Source: Ochrobactrum chromiisoli
Lineage (GTDB): Bacteria > Pseudomonadota > Alphaproteobacteria > Rhizobiales > Rhizobiaceae
Assembly (NCBI RefSeq): GCF_026241335.1
Contig: NZ_JAPHAV010000003.1
Coordinates: forward strand, 227,632 to 291,631
DNA: 64,000 nucleotides
Direction of reading: 5' to 3'
Positions 50,560 to 60,307 of this stretch are shown here, in pieces. The translations under genes were made by a program, and so were the position numbers. Position 1 is the stretch's first letter; each line of letters opens with the position of its first letter. Under the pieces are notes generated by a model. That model did no database searches and was not told the origin of the DNA. It was given only the letters and a program-made list of their open reading frames with translations.

Positions 50560-52365
50560 GTGTCTTTGTTCAAAATCTACTGGCGTGCCATGGAATATCT
50601 TGCAGCAGAGAAAGCTGCAACCATAACCATGTGCGTTGCAAGCGTACTGGTTGCCCTTGTCATGCTGGCCGAGCCGATCCTTTTTGGTCGGGTCATTCAG
50701 GCGATTTCCGACAAAGGCGATATCGTTACGCAGCTCGCCATGTGGGCAGCACTCGGTGCGTTTAACATCATCGCAGCGGTTTTTGTTGCGCGTGGGGCTG
50801 ACCGCCTCGCCCATCGTCGCCGTTTGGGTGTGATGATCGACTCTTATGAGCGCATTATCACCATGCCACTTGCTTGGCATCAGAAGCGCGGCACGTCGAA
50901 TGCGCTGCATACGCTGATCCGCGCAACGGACTCGCTGTTCACTCTCTGGCTCGAATTCATGCGTCAGCACCTGACCACCGTGGTGGCACTGGTGGCGCTT
51001 ATTCCGGTCGCTATGAGCATGGATCTTCGCATGTCTATGGTGCTGATCGTGCTTGGTGTCATCTATGTGATGATTGGCCAGCTCGTCATGCGCAAAACCA
51101 AGGACGGCCAGTCTGCTGTTGAAAAGCACCACCACAAGCTGTTTGAGCATGTGAGCGATACAATCAGCAACGTTTCGGTCGTGCAGAGCTATAATCGCAT
51201 TGCTTCGGAAACGCAGGCACTACGCGAATATGCAAAGAACCTCGAAAACGTTCAGTTCCCGGTTCTCAACTGGTGGGCGCTTGCCAGCGGCCTTAACCGC
51301 ATGGCTTCGACCTTCTCGATGGTTATCGTGCTTCTGCTTGGTGCGTATTTCGTAACCAAGGGCCAGATGCGTGTTGGTGACGTGATTGCCTTTATCGGTT
51401 TTGCCCAGCTGATGATCGGCCGTCTTGACCAGATCAGCGCCTTTATCAACCAGACTGTGACGGCGCGCGCCAAGCTTGAAGAATTCTTCGAGATGGAAGA
51501 CGCGACCGCTGACCGTCAGGAGCCACAGGACGCGACCGATCTTGAAAACGTCAAGGGCGATATTGTTTTCGACAATGTGACCTTTGAATTCCCGAATTCG
51601 GGTCAGGGCGTCTATGACGTTTCGTTTGAAGTGAAGCCGGGGCAGACCGTGGCTATCGTTGGCCCAACGGGTGCAGGCAAGACGACGCTGATCAATATCC
51701 TTCAGCGGGTATTCGATCCTGCCGCCGGCCGCATTCTGATTGATGGCATTGATACACGCACCGTCAGCCGTCGCTCGTTGCGTCATGCCATTGCCACTGT
51801 TTTCCAAGATGCAGGTCTGTTCAATCGTTCGATTGAAGAAAACATCCGTGTTGGTAATGAAAATGCGACGAGTGAAATGGTTCAGGCTGCTGCCAAGGCT
51901 GCCGCGGCCCATGACTTCATTCTCGCAAAGGGCAATGGCTATGATACGGTTGTCGGTGAACGTGGTTCGCAGCTTTCAGGCGGTGAACGTCAGCGTCTGG
52001 CAATTGCACGCGCTATCCTGAAAGATTCGCCAATTCTCGTACTCGACGAGGCGACCAGTGCGCTTGACGTTGAAACCGAGGAAAAGGTCAAGCAGGCCGT
52101 TGATGATCTGAGTGAAAACCGCACGACCTTCATCATTGCGCACCGTCTGTCGACTGTTCGTTCTGCTGATATCGTCTTGTTCATGGACAAGGGCCATCTG
52201 GTTGAGCGCGGCAGCTTTGATGAACTCGCTGCTCGCGGTGGCCGCTTCTCCGATTTGCTTCGCGCCGGTGGTTTGCAGCTTGAAGACAAGTCGGAAAAGG
52301 CCAAGAAAGAAGACGTTGAAGAAAGCAATGTAATGCCTTTCCCGGTCAAGGGATCGGTTGCCTGA
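50560..52365 (+). CDS. ndvA: Cyclic beta-1,2-glucan ABC exporter
   Basis: Exports cyclic beta-1,2-glucan to the periplasm; needed for symbiosis in rhizobia and virulence in Brucella (where it is also called Cgt). 601 residues. A six-helix membrane domain (about 15-310) is followed by the ATPase: Walker A VGPTGAGKTTL (about 365-375), signature LSGGERQRLAIARA, Walker B ILVLDEATSALD, H-loop IIAHRLS. The start is GTG at 50560 with GGGAG about 8 bases upstream. The N-terminus MSLFKIYWRAMEYLA is characteristic of NdvA. The dgkA gene in the same window may serve glucan-linked lipid recycling. Confidence 0.95.
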   Translation: MSLFKIYWRAMEYLAAEKAATITMCVASVLVALVMLAEPILFGRVIQAISDKGDIVTQLAMWAALGAFNIIAAVFVARGADRLAHRRRLGVMIDSYERIITMPLAWHQKRGTSNALHTLIRATDSLFTLWLEFMRQHLTTVVALVALIPVAMSMDLRMSMVLIVLGVIYVMIGQLVMRKTKDGQSAVEKHHHKLFEHVSDTISNVSVVQSYNRIASETQALREYAKNLENVQFPVLNWWALASGLNRMASTFSMVIVLLLGAYFVTKGQMRVGDVIAFIGFAQLMIGRLDQISAFINQTVTARAKLEEFFEMEDATADRQEPQDATDLENVKGDIVFDNVTFEFPNSGQGVYDVSFEVKPGQTVAIVGPTGAGKTTLINILQRVFDPAAGRILIDGIDTRTVSRRSLRHAIATVFQDAGLFNRSIEENIRVGNENATSEMVQAAAKAAAAHDFILAKGNGYDTVVGERGSQLSGGERQRLAIARAILKDSPILVLDEATSALDVETEEKVKQAVDDLSENRTTFIIAHRLSTVRSADIVLFMDKGHLVERGSFDELAARGGRFSDLLRAGGLQLEDKSEKAKKEDVEESNVMPFPVKGSVA

Positions 52366-52377
52366 TAGGCTTAAACT

Positions 52378-52412
52378 CATAGAAAAAGGCCCGTTCTGGG
52401 CCTTTTTCTATG
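52378..52412. terminator. Bidirectional terminator between ndvA and the MBL gene
   Basis: A perfect 15-bp stem (52378-52392 with 52398-52412) with A-rich and T-rich arms. The stop codon of the minus-strand MBL gene (52408-52410) lies in its right arm. Confidence 0.9.
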
Positions 52413-53229
52413 CAATTGGAACTTCAAAGCTTAGACCGTCATAACCGGGCTCTACATGATCGGGCGTCTCGCGCATGACCGTGTCGTAATCGAGTGGCAC
52501 ATGCATATGCGTCAGGATTGCGCGTTTAGGCCCGAAAAACTCGACCCATTCCAACGCCTGTTCCAGCGAAAAATGGCTTGGATGCGGGCGATATTGCAGC
52601 GCGCCGATAATCAGCACATCAACATGACGGATATATTTGAGGCTCTCATCCGGGAATGCGCTGACATCCGTGCAATAAGCAACATCGCCAATACGGAAAC
52701 CGAGCGATTCAATATCGCCATGAACCTGTGTAAATGGCTCAAAGCGGATCGGCCCTCCCGCACCCGTGATCGAGAAAGCCGTTTCAGCCATGATGTCATG
52801 CATTGACAGGATCGGCGGGTAGCTCGACCCAACGGGCGTTTCAAAACAATAGCCGAAGGCCTCAAACAGACGATTGCGTGTCAGCCGGTTGGCATAGACA
52901 TCCATTAGTCGGCGGTTTTCAACCACATAGGTGCGTAAATCATCGATGCCATGAATATGGTCGGCATGTGGATGCGTATAGATGGCTGCATCAAGCGACG
53001 TGACATTGGCATCGATCATCTGGTCCCGGAAATCCGGGCCAGTGTCGATAACAACAACCGTGCTACTTCCCTCAGCATTGAAGCGCTCAACCAGCAAAGC
53101 GGCACGGCGACGCTTGTTCTTCGGGTTTTTCGGATCGCAATTGCCCCAATCGCCATTGATACGCGGTACACCGGGCGACGAACCGCACCCGAGAATTGTG
53201 AAACGCAGACAATTGCGAGGCGATATCAC
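52408..53229 (-). CDS. MBL-fold metallohydrolase (PhnP-like)
   Basis: A 273-residue beta-lactamase-fold phosphodiesterase-like protein. Metal ligands are in YTHPHADHIHG, VIDTGPDFR, YCTDVSAFPDES and LTHMHVPLDY. The N-terminal LGCGSSPGVPRINGDWGNCD with conserved cysteine is typical of PhnP-related enzymes. The start is GTG at 53229. It is the last gene of the minus-strand run that begins at rlpA, 5 bases after tatD. A cyclic phosphodiester substrate is inferred from the family. Confidence 0.87.
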   Translation of the reverse strand: MISPRNCLRFTILGCGSSPGVPRINGDWGNCDPKNPKNKRRRAALLVERFNAEGSSTVVVIDTGPDFRDQMIDANVTSLDAAIYTHPHADHIHGIDDLRTYVVENRRLMDVYANRLTRNRLFEAFGYCFETPVGSSYPPILSMHDIMAETAFSITGAGGPIRFEPFTQVHGDIESLGFRIGDVAYCTDVSAFPDESLKYIRHVDVLIIGALQYRPHPSHFSLEQALEWVEFFGPKRAILTHMHVPLDYDTVMRETPDHVEPGYDGLSFEVPIA

Positions 53230-53234
53230 GATAA

Positions 53235-54023
53235 TTATTCCCCGGCAGGCTTTGGCATTTTGGAGAAAAGCCGGAAGACATTTTCACTGGTCATGTCCGC
53301 GATTTCTTCTTTGCTTACGCCGATTGTTTCAGCCAGCACGGCGGCTGTGTGCTGCACGAATGACGGCTCATTACGCTGGCCGCGATGCGGCATAGGCGCG
53401 AGATAAGGCGCATCCGTTTCAACCAGCAAACGATCACGCGGAACAATCTGTGCTATTTCTCGAATATCGGCCGAATTCTTAAATGTCAAAATGCCGGAGA
53501 ATGAGACGTATCCGCCTAGTTCTACGCCTTTTTCTGCCAATGCACGACCTGACGAGAAACAATGCAGAATGAAGGGAAATGCGCCTTTCGCCGTCTCAGT
53601 TTCCAGAATATCGGCCATGTCCTGATCAGCGCTTCGGGCATGGATCACAAGCGGCAACTGCGTGCGGCGCGCCGCTTCAATATGCACGAGGAAGCCCTGA
53701 CGCTGGGCTTCTGGCGGCGCATAATCATAATGATAATCAAGCCCCGCTTCGCCTATGGCGACAACCTTCGGATGCGCGGCCAGCCGCACAAGATCGTCGG
53801 CAGTCACATCCAGTTCTTCATGGGCATTGTTCGGATGGGTGCCAACCGAACAATAGACGGACTCATATTTTTCAGCGAGTGCTAAGATCGTATCGAACTT
53901 ACGCACCCGTGTTGAAATCGTGACCATGCGTTTGATACCGGCGTCGAGGGCACGCTGAACGACAGCGTCGCGCTCCGGTTCGAAATCCGCAAAGTCGAGA
54001 TGGCAGTGACTATCAACCAGCAT
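53235..54023 (-). CDS. TatD-family metal-dependent deoxyribonuclease
   Basis: A 262-residue amidohydrolase-fold nuclease. Motifs are VDSHCHLDF (3-11), the metal-binding AIGEAGLDYHYD, LPLVIHARSA, FILHCFSSGR and VETDAPYLAP. The ATG at 54023 starts 7 bases after the metG stop; the longer frame to 54104 would lie in metG. The gene order metG-tatD-MBL hydrolase is widely conserved in alphaproteobacteria. Confidence 0.92.
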   Translation of the reverse strand: MLVDSHCHLDFADFEPERDAVVQRALDAGIKRMVTISTRVRKFDTILALAEKYESVYCSVGTHPNNAHEELDVTADDLVRLAAHPKVVAIGEAGLDYHYDYAPPEAQRQGFLVHIEAARRTQLPLVIHARSADQDMADILETETAKGAFPFILHCFSSGRALAEKGVELGGYVSFSGILTFKNSADIREIAQIVPRDRLLVETDAPYLAPMPHRGQRNEPSFVQHTAAVLAETIGVSKEEIADMTSENVFRLFSKMPKPAGE

Positions 54024-54030
54024 ATTCAGC

Positions 54031-55578
54031 TCAGTTCTGTTCTTCCGCTTCCACATAGCGCGGGAAAACCGGCTGCGGTGCGGGCAGTTCCGCGCCGCCA
54101 ACAAGCGGGCTTGCCGCTACGTCTGAGAACTGGCGCTTGTCTGCCGGGATTGCCAGAGTATCGAGCAGCTTTTCCGCCGATTGTGGAATGAAAGGCTGAA
54201 CCATGATACCAACGCGGCGGATCACTTCTGCCGTCACATAGAGCACCGTACCCATCCGCTCCAGATCGGTCTTGCGCAGCGCCCAAGGCTCCTGCCCCGC
54301 AAAATAGCGGTTTGCTTCCGCAACAACGGCAAAGATGGAACCGAGTGCGATGTGCAATGCCTGATCGCCGACAGCCTTGCGTGCGGTTTCCAATGCTGCA
54401 TCGGCCTGATCAAGAATAGCCTTATCGGCATCCGAGAAAGCGCCCGGAACTGGAACCTTACCGTCGCAGTTCTTTGCAATCATCGACAGCGAGCGCTGTG
54501 CGAGATTGCCAAGATCATTGGCGAGATCGGCATTGGTACGGTTGACGATTGCATCGTGGCTGTAGCTACCATCCTGACCGAATGGCACTTCGCGCATCAG
54601 GAAATAACGCAGTTGATCAAGACCATAGCGTTCAACCAGCTCAAACGGATCGATAACGTTGCCGAGAGACTTCGACATTTTTTCACCGCGGTTGAACAGG
54701 AAGCCATGCGCAAACACACGCTTTGGCAGCGGAATGCCTGCCGACATCAAAAATGCTGGCCAGTAAACCGCGTGGAAACGCGAAATATCTTTGCCGATGA
54801 TATGCGCATCAGCAGGCCAGTAAGCCCACTTGTCACTGGTCGTATCTGGATAGCCGAGTGCTGTGATGTAGTTGGTCAGCGCATCAACCCAGACATACAT
54901 GACGTGCTTTTCATCACCCGGAACAGGAATACCCCAGTCGAATGTCGTGCGCGAAATCGACAGATCTTTGAGGCCCGATTTTACGAAGCTAACGATTTCG
55001 TTGCGACGCTCCGCAGGCATGATGAAGCCGGGATTGTTTTCATAAAGCTCAAGGAGCTTGTCCTGATAGTTCGACAGACGGAAGAAATAGCTTTCTTCTT
55101 CAACCCATTCGACAGGCGTACCCTGCGGGCCGTAACGAACATTATCGGCGCGGACTTCAGTTTCTTCTTCGCCGTAATAGGCTTCGTCGCGTACTGAATA
55201 CCAGCCCGCATAACCGCCCTTATAAATGTCACCACTGGCCGACATGGCCTGCCAGATTGCCTGGCTGGCCTTGTAGTGACGCTCTTCCGAGGTGCGGATA
55301 TAGTCATCATGCGAGCTGTTCAGAAACTCGCCCATGCGCTGGAAAGCAGCGGTGTTGCGATCTGCGAGTTCGCGCGGGCTTATGCCTTCCTTGCGCGCAC
55401 TCTGCAACATCTTGATACCGTGTTCATCCGAGCCGGTCAGGAAGTGAACATCCTTGCCATCCAGACGCTGAAAACGCGCCATGGCGTCGGTCGCAATCAA
55501 CTCATAAGCATGGCCGATATGCGGCTTGCCATTCGGGTAAGCAATCGCAGTGGTGATGTAGAATTTTTCGCGGCTCAT
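54031..55578 (-). CDS. metG: Methionine--tRNA ligase
   Basis: Charges initiator and elongator tRNA-Met. 515 residues, the short form without the C-terminal tRNA-binding domain. The HIGH-type motif is [18 protein letters not shown], and KMSKS reads [13 protein letters not shown] (about 290-302). It also has the [10 protein letters not shown] helix. The start at 55578 ([14 protein letters not shown]) has GGAT upstream. Between holB and tatD in the long minus-strand run. Confidence 0.95.
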   Translation of the reverse strand: MSREKFYITTAIAYPNGKPHIGHAYELIATDAMARFQRLDGKDVHFLTGSDEHGIKMLQSARKEGISPRELADRNTAAFQRMGEFLNSSHDDYIRTSEERHYKASQAIWQAMSASGDIYKGGYAGWYSVRDEAYYGEEETEVRADNVRYGPQGTPVEWVEEESYFFRLSNYQDKLLELYENNPGFIMPAERRNEIVSFVKSGLKDLSISRTTFDWGIPVPGDEKHVMYVWVDALTNYITALGYPDTTSDKWAYWPADAHIIGKDISRFHAVYWPAFLMSAGIPLPKRVFAHGFLFNRGEKMSKSLGNVIDPFELVERYGLDQLRYFLMREVPFGQDGSYSHDAIVNRTNADLANDLGNLAQRSLSMIAKNCDGKVPVPGAFSDADKAILDQADAALETARKAVGDQALHIALGSIFAVVAEANRYFAGQEPWALRKTDLERMGTVLYVTAEVIRRVGIMVQPFIPQSAEKLLDTLAIPADKRQFSDVAASPLVGGAELPAPQPVFPRYVEAEEQN

Positions 55579-55650
55579 CGGAAATCCGGCTTCTTCAAGT
55601 GTGATATTCAAAAAACGTTAGCGGTGACATAACGCATGTAGGACTGCATG

Positions 55651-56727
55651 TCACGTAAGCGGAGGCAGGCCTGCCCGAAAAGCACGATGCGTTTTTTCCA
55701 AAAGAATCATAACGGCCTGCTTTCGGTCGAGATTATAGGTCTCGGCATTGGAAATTTCGCGGGTCAACTCACTCCAATAGCGTGACCATTGATCGGCTTC
55801 GCGCAACTGACCCGAATCTGCATAGCGACGCGCCTCATCGGCAATCCGGCTCATCAGATAATCACGGAACAATTCATACTGAACTTCTGCTTCGCGACCG
55901 TTCAGAACACCTGAAAGAGCCTGCGCTTTCGGTAGGTCGAAATTCTGTCCCTGCAAGATTGCATCCACTGTATCGGATATTTCCATTCCACCATGCGCCA
56001 CGAGAAGCAGCGCCTTGCGCACGCTGCCTTCCGAACGACCGAGAAGCGATGGTGTAATGTTATCCGCATCAAGGCCGACGCTTGGCCCGATGTGAACGAG
56101 TGCGTCGGTGAGCGCATCATCGCCAAGCGGCTTGAACTGGATGCTCTGGCAGCGCGAACGGATTGTCGGCAACAATCTTCCCGATGAATGCGAGATCAGA
56201 ATGAAGATTGCGCGGGCGGGCGGCTCTTCCAGTGTTTTGAGAAGCGCATTGGCCGCGTTGCGGTTCATGTCATCTGCCGGATCGACAATGACAATGCGCC
56301 ATGCGCCGTCTGATGCGGTGCGGGTGAGAAAATGGGTAACACGGCGAATTTCCTCAACCGGGATGCCAGTTTTGAACTTGCCCGTCTTCTGATCAAAAGG
56401 CCGATTGATATGCAGCACAGCAGGATGCATGCCGCCTGCAATCTGTCGCCATAGTGGCTTGTTAAAATCAGGTGCGCCAATGGTTTCAGGTGCCGAAGCC
56501 TGATCGCTATGTTCAAGCATATGGCCCGCCAGATGAAAGGCCAGCGTTGCCTTACCGATCCCCTGCTCACCTTCAAAAAGCAGGGCATGATGCATCCTGC
56601 CTTCACGATAGGCCAGCGCAAGGAAAGCCGCAATCTCGCTGTGACCAGTGAGATAATCGCTGGCAGATGGCTCTGCAACGCCCTCGATTGAAACATGCGC
56701 TTTGGGGACGTCGAGTTCTTCGATCAC
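55651..56727 (-). CDS. holB: DNA polymerase III subunit delta prime
   Basis: Clamp-loader subunit. 358 residues. The AAA-type domain has [20 protein letters not shown] (P-loop, about 48-67), [23 protein letters not shown] and the SRCQSIQF sensor. Zinc-finger cysteines of DnaX-type proteins are absent, as expected for delta prime here. The ATG overlaps the tmk stop by four bases, a conserved tmk-holB pairing. Confidence 0.92.
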   Translation of the reverse strand: MIEELDVPKAHVSIEGVAEPSASDYLTGHSEIAAFLALAYREGRMHHALLFEGEQGIGKATLAFHLAGHMLEHSDQASAPETIGAPDFNKPLWRQIAGGMHPAVLHINRPFDQKTGKFKTGIPVEEIRRVTHFLTRTASDGAWRIVIVDPADDMNRNAANALLKTLEEPPARAIFILISHSSGRLLPTIRSRCQSIQFKPLGDDALTDALVHIGPSVGLDADNITPSLLGRSEGSVRKALLLVAHGGMEISDTVDAILQGQNFDLPKAQALSGVLNGREAEVQYELFRDYLMSRIADEARRYADSGQLREADQWSRYWSELTREISNAETYNLDRKQAVMILLEKTHRAFRAGLPPLT

Positions 56728-57368
56728 AGAAGTCCCCTTTTCTTCAGAATTTCATCGGTAATTCGGATAATATCAACGGAAATCGCATCCTGAGTGCGGT
56801 CGGCATTCACCACTTTACACCGCTCGGGCTCCGCTTTCGCAATAGCAAGAAAAGCCTGACGGCGTGCTTCATGCACGGCAATCGCTTCTTTCTCGAAACG
56901 ATCCGCCACGTCAGCACCACGGCGCTTATTGGCTCGTGAAAGGCCTTTTTCTGCAGGAATATCGAGAATGATTGTGAGATCAGGCATGGTACCATCGATG
57001 GCGATACGTTCAATCGCCGCCATGTAAGTGGCATCAAGATTACCCGTGCCCCCCTGATAGGCTCTACTCGAATCGATAAAACGGTCGCAAAGCACGATAC
57101 GATTTTCAGCGAGTGCCGGGCGGATCAGCTGATCGACATGATCAGCACGGGCGGCGGCGAACAGTAATGCCTCCATGGCCGGGCCATAGCTTTCGGCATT
57201 GCCGCTCAGAATCACATGGCGGACGGCTTCCGCTCCCGCAGAACCGCCGGGTTCACGCGTGATCAGTGGATCGAAGCCAAGGGAACGCAAATGCTCTGCC
57301 AGCAAGGCGATCTGGGTTGATTTACCCGCGCCTTCCCCACCCTCGAATGTAATGAACAATCCGGTCAA
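56724..57368 (-). CDS. tmk: Thymidylate kinase
   Basis: Phosphorylates dTMP to dTDP. 214 residues. The P-loop GGEGAGKS is at residues 10-17, the DR motif is in [14 protein letters not shown] and the lid region includes [15 protein letters not shown]. Overlaps holB by four bases and lies 78 bases after the carboxypeptidase gene. Confidence 0.95.
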   Translation of the reverse strand: MTGLFITFEGGEGAGKSTQIALLAEHLRSLGFDPLITREPGGSAGAEAVRHVILSGNAESYGPAMEALLFAAARADHVDQLIRPALAENRIVLCDRFIDSSRAYQGGTGNLDATYMAAIERIAIDGTMPDLTIILDIPAEKGLSRANKRRGADVADRFEKEAIAVHEARRQAFLAIAKAEPERCKVVNADRTQDAISVDIIRITDEILKKRGLL

Positions 57369-57446
57369 ACTGACTTCCGCAAAATTGAGTTCCGATCAAA
57401 ACAATCTCTGCTCTGTTTATCGGCGTTTAACTGGAACGTCGAGGGT

Positions 57447-58628
57447 TTAGAGATATTTCCTCAACCAGCCGGTCGCAAGCTCCATCACAGCGCCTCTGGC
57501 GCGCTGCGAGAGCGTACCAATTGCGACGTCCTGCGCCGTATATAGCGGTATTTCCTGAACCACATTGCCGTTTAACTCAAATTGCATGGTTCCGACTTGT
57601 GTGTCTGCATCGACCGGCGCGTTTAACGGACCTTCGTAAGTGATGCGTGCTTTGAGCTTGTCGCGCCCCTCCTTTGGGAGCAACAATTCAACGCTATCTT
57701 TCACTTTCAGCGGGACACTGGACGCCGAACCGCCGAAAACCTGTGCTGCACCGATCTCATCGTTCGCCATATAAATATTGATGGCATCAAAGGAGGTCAT
57801 ACCCCACTGAATGAGCTTTTTGGCCTCTTCTTCACGCTCTTTGGTGCTGGTTAAGCCACTCATGGCCAAAAAAAGCCGTCGCCCATTCTGTTTTGCTGAC
57901 CCTACAAGCGCGTACCCCGATGCCTCCGTATAACCCGTCGCCATGCCATCGGCACCAATATCGAGCCGCAAGAGCGGGTTTCGATTGCGTTGCATGATCT
58001 TGTTCCAGGTAAATGCTTCCTGTGCATAATAAGTGTAAGCCTCTGGATGCGCACTGTAGATATGTCGCGCAAGCTTTATGAGATCAGAGAGCGTTACGGT
58101 CTGTCCGTCCGCCGGCAATCCGGTGGCGTTGACGAAATGCGAGCCGGTAAGCCCCAATTCTTGCGCTCGTTCATTCATTTTCTTTGAAAAGGCGGCCTCA
58201 TCACCGGACAAGCCTTCGGCAAGAATGATCGCACCATCATTGGCTGCCTGAACAATCATGCCCTGAAGAAGATCGGCGACAGTTGGTGTCGATTTGAGCG
58301 CCGCAAACATGGTGGACGTCCGCGACGGTGCACCACCAGTACGCCACGCATATTCCGTGACTGGATAGGCGGTTTCGAGCGTTGTTTCGCCTTTTTTAAG
58401 CGCCTCAAAAACAACCTCCGCCGTCATCAGCTTGGCAAGTGACGCTGGTGGAATTTTCAAATCCGGATTTTTGGAAAGAAGAACCGTGCCACTTTTATCG
58501 TCCAACAAAAGGACCTGCGGCGCTTTGGTGGCGAACTCTGCCGGTACAGTCTGCGCATAGCTTGGCAAAGCGAAAAGAAACGAAACGGCAACCGCCGTTA
58601 CAAACTTCACGCTTTTAGGCCGTTGCAT
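57447..58628 (-). CDS. Low-molecular-weight PBP-type D-alanyl-D-alanine carboxypeptidase, altered motifs
   Basis: A 393-residue periplasmic protein of the DacA/DacF fold. The start at 58628 is supported by AGGGTAGG directly upstream and a signal peptide (KSVKFVTAVAVSFLFALPS). The nucleophile motif is intact (Ser63 and Lys66 in PPASLAKLM). The SxN motif reads AAN (residues 128-130), and the KTG motif reads ATG (Ala230 in DGMATGYTEASGY). The C-terminal beta domain (PBP5_C-type) is present. It would trim the D-Ala from peptidoglycan stem peptides if active; the missing Lys makes that uncertain. Between rlpA and tmk. Confidence 0.85.
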   Translation of the reverse strand: MQRPKSVKFVTAVAVSFLFALPSYAQTVPAEFATKAPQVLLLDDKSGTVLLSKNPDLKIPPASLAKLMTAEVVFEALKKGETTLETAYPVTEYAWRTGGAPSRTSTMFAALKSTPTVADLLQGMIVQAANDGAIILAEGLSGDEAAFSKKMNERAQELGLTGSHFVNATGLPADGQTVTLSDLIKLARHIYSAHPEAYTYYAQEAFTWNKIMQRNRNPLLRLDIGADGMATGYTEASGYALVGSAKQNGRRLFLAMSGLTSTKEREEEAKKLIQWGMTSFDAINIYMANDEIGAAQVFGGSASSVPLKVKDSVELLLPKEGRDKLKARITYEGPLNAPVDADTQVGTMQFELNGNVVQEIPLYTAQDVAIGTLSQRARGAVMELATGWLRKYL

Positions 58629-58677
58629 CCTACCCTCGTCATTTTCGAATGAAGCCACGCGGTATTTGCAGCTGGAA

Positions 58678-59907
58678 TCAATCGGCACGAACGACAAAAG
58701 CGTCGCTCGCTCCAGCCTTCCATGCTGCACGAAGCAGATCGTCGTTGTTGCCATTTTGGGCAAATGCCGTCAGTTCGTAAACATCGCCCTGCTCTGTCGG
58801 TGTTTTCGTGCGCGTGACGCGCGCAGACCGAGGCAGGGATTTCTGAAGCTTCAACGCATCTTCCAGCGTATTAAACGTGCCCAGTTCAACATATTCACGC
58901 GGCTCTTCCGCGTCTTTGCGCTTCCATGCGTTCGAAATCGCACTTTCAGTCAAAATACTGCCGTAAGTGCGTTCTTCTGCATAGGCAGATGCCGCCAAAC
59001 GATCAGAAGCATACCCCAATCCACCAATATTTGCGGCTGTAGCAACACCAAAGCTATGAGCCGGACGCTGTGACGGAACGGGAACACTCGCGGGTAACAA
59101 AGGCATATCACCATCGCCATAAGCCTGATTGACTTCAAACGGTGATGATTGCGGAATAGGCATAGCCGCAATGCCTGCCGGTGTTGGTGTCGGTGCATTC
59201 ATTGCCATCATGACGCCTGTGGCTGGCTGTCCGATCGGATCAGCATTGCCTGGTCGATAGGATGCCATCAGATAGGCATCATCCTGCCCGTCAAGCGGAG
59301 CGCGTCCAACATATTCCACCTTCACGTCAGCAGTACCATGATGCTGGTAATCCAGCATCTCAGCCGCCTTTTGCGACAGATCAATAACGCGATCACGCTC
59401 GAATGGTCCGCGATCATTCACACGAACGATGATCGAGCTACCATTATACATATTGGTAACGCGCGCATAGCTTGGCAGCGGCATCGTTGGATGCGCTGCT
59501 GTCAAATGCGTCATGTCATAGATTTCGCCATTGGCGGTCAACCGGCCATGAAAAGCGCTGCCATACCAGGAAGCGCGACCCGTTGAGGCATAATTCTTGT
59601 TCTCTTTCGGATAATACCAGCGGCCTTTAACCTGATAGGGTTTGCCAATCTGATCACGCCCACCGCCACGCGGCAGCGGTTTGCCCTGAACACTGGTGAC
59701 ACGGGGACTGGCTTTGACGCCATATTTGGATTCAGCAAAATATTCTTTTGGGTGCTTTTTCTTCGATTTTGGCTGTGGAGCACTTGCACAGCCTGCAAGA
59801 GCAAGAGCCAGCGCAACAAAGGTCAACATCGCAGCCGGTGCACGCTTATCGCGCCTTATCGACAGTTCCGCACTTTCAGCACGGTTTCGCCACCCGTTAG
59901 AACTCAT
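58678..59907 (-). CDS. rlpA: Septal ring lytic transglycosylase RlpA family lipoprotein with SPOR domain
   Basis: A 409-residue outer-membrane lipoprotein. The lipobox is LALAGC (Cys at about residue 40). The double-psi beta-barrel domain (about 105-205) has GRASWYGSAFHGRLTANGE, YDMTHLTAAHPTMP and VRVNDRGPF, with the catalytic Glu and Asp. A Pro/Ala-rich linker leads to a C-terminal SPOR domain (about 330-409, EYVELGTFNTLEDALKLQ), which binds denuded septal glycan. First gene of a long minus-strand run ending at the MBL gene. It is divergent from the short-peptide gene. Confidence 0.9.
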   Translation of the reverse strand: MSSNGWRNRAESAELSIRRDKRAPAAMLTFVALALALAGCASAPQPKSKKKHPKEYFAESKYGVKASPRVTSVQGKPLPRGGGRDQIGKPYQVKGRWYYPKENKNYASTGRASWYGSAFHGRLTANGEIYDMTHLTAAHPTMPLPSYARVTNMYNGSSIIVRVNDRGPFERDRVIDLSQKAAEMLDYQHHGTADVKVEYVGRAPLDGQDDAYLMASYRPGNADPIGQPATGVMMAMNAPTPTPAGIAAMPIPQSSPFEVNQAYGDGDMPLLPASVPVPSQRPAHSFGVATAANIGGLGYASDRLAASAYAEERTYGSILTESAISNAWKRKDAEEPREYVELGTFNTLEDALKLQKSLPRSARVTRTKTPTEQGDVYELTAFAQNGNNDDLLRAAWKAGASDAFVVRAD

Positions 59908-60112
59908 ACGCCATACGCCCGCAATTTTTCGTTGATCGAGAGATCGAACTTATCTTTTAGAAAATAGTGATGTCACTGAATTATTGACGGATCATTAAAG
60001 CTTTTGCAAATCCCTATAATGAGTCGTCAGCTATCCGCATATTTCTGACACATCCAACAGGGAACTTTCGGTTTGCCTGCGCGTTGATTTTTCAACATGA
60101 AGGAGAAACAAA

Positions 60113-60190
60113 ATGTTCCGAGCTCTTATCCTCTGGCTTCTTGGCGTACCATTCATCGCAGTTCTGTTTATCTGGTATTTTTTCTTCTGA
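60113..60190 (+). CDS. 25-residue hydrophobic membrane peptide
   Basis: Frame ATG 60113 to TGA 60188. The ribosome-binding site AAGGAG (60099-60105 region) is strong and correctly spaced. The product is one transmembrane helix (MFRALILWLLGVPFIAVLF, then IWYFFF) with Arg3 as the only charge. A terminator follows about 80 bases later, giving a complete small transcription unit. I recall similar very short hydrophobic peptides in other Rhizobiales but cannot name a family. The rest of 59908-60307 holds promoters only. Confidence 0.65.
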   Translation: MFRALILWLLGVPFIAVLFIWYFFF

Positions 60191-60268
60191 TGATGGAACA
60201 CTGGGGGGCATTGAGCGTTATATTGACGGCTCTTCTGACCTCCGAGCCAATCACCTAACGTCATGAAT

Positions 60269-60303
60269 TGGGCCCGTTCTTTCAAGAGCGGGCCATTTTT
60301 TGT
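60269..60303 (+). terminator. Rho-independent terminator after the membrane-peptide gene
   Basis: A 10-bp stem with one G-T pair (60271-60280 with 60285-60294), TTCA loop and a T run. It ends just before the convergent lipid-kinase stop. Confidence 0.85.
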
Positions 60304-60307
60304 GAAT

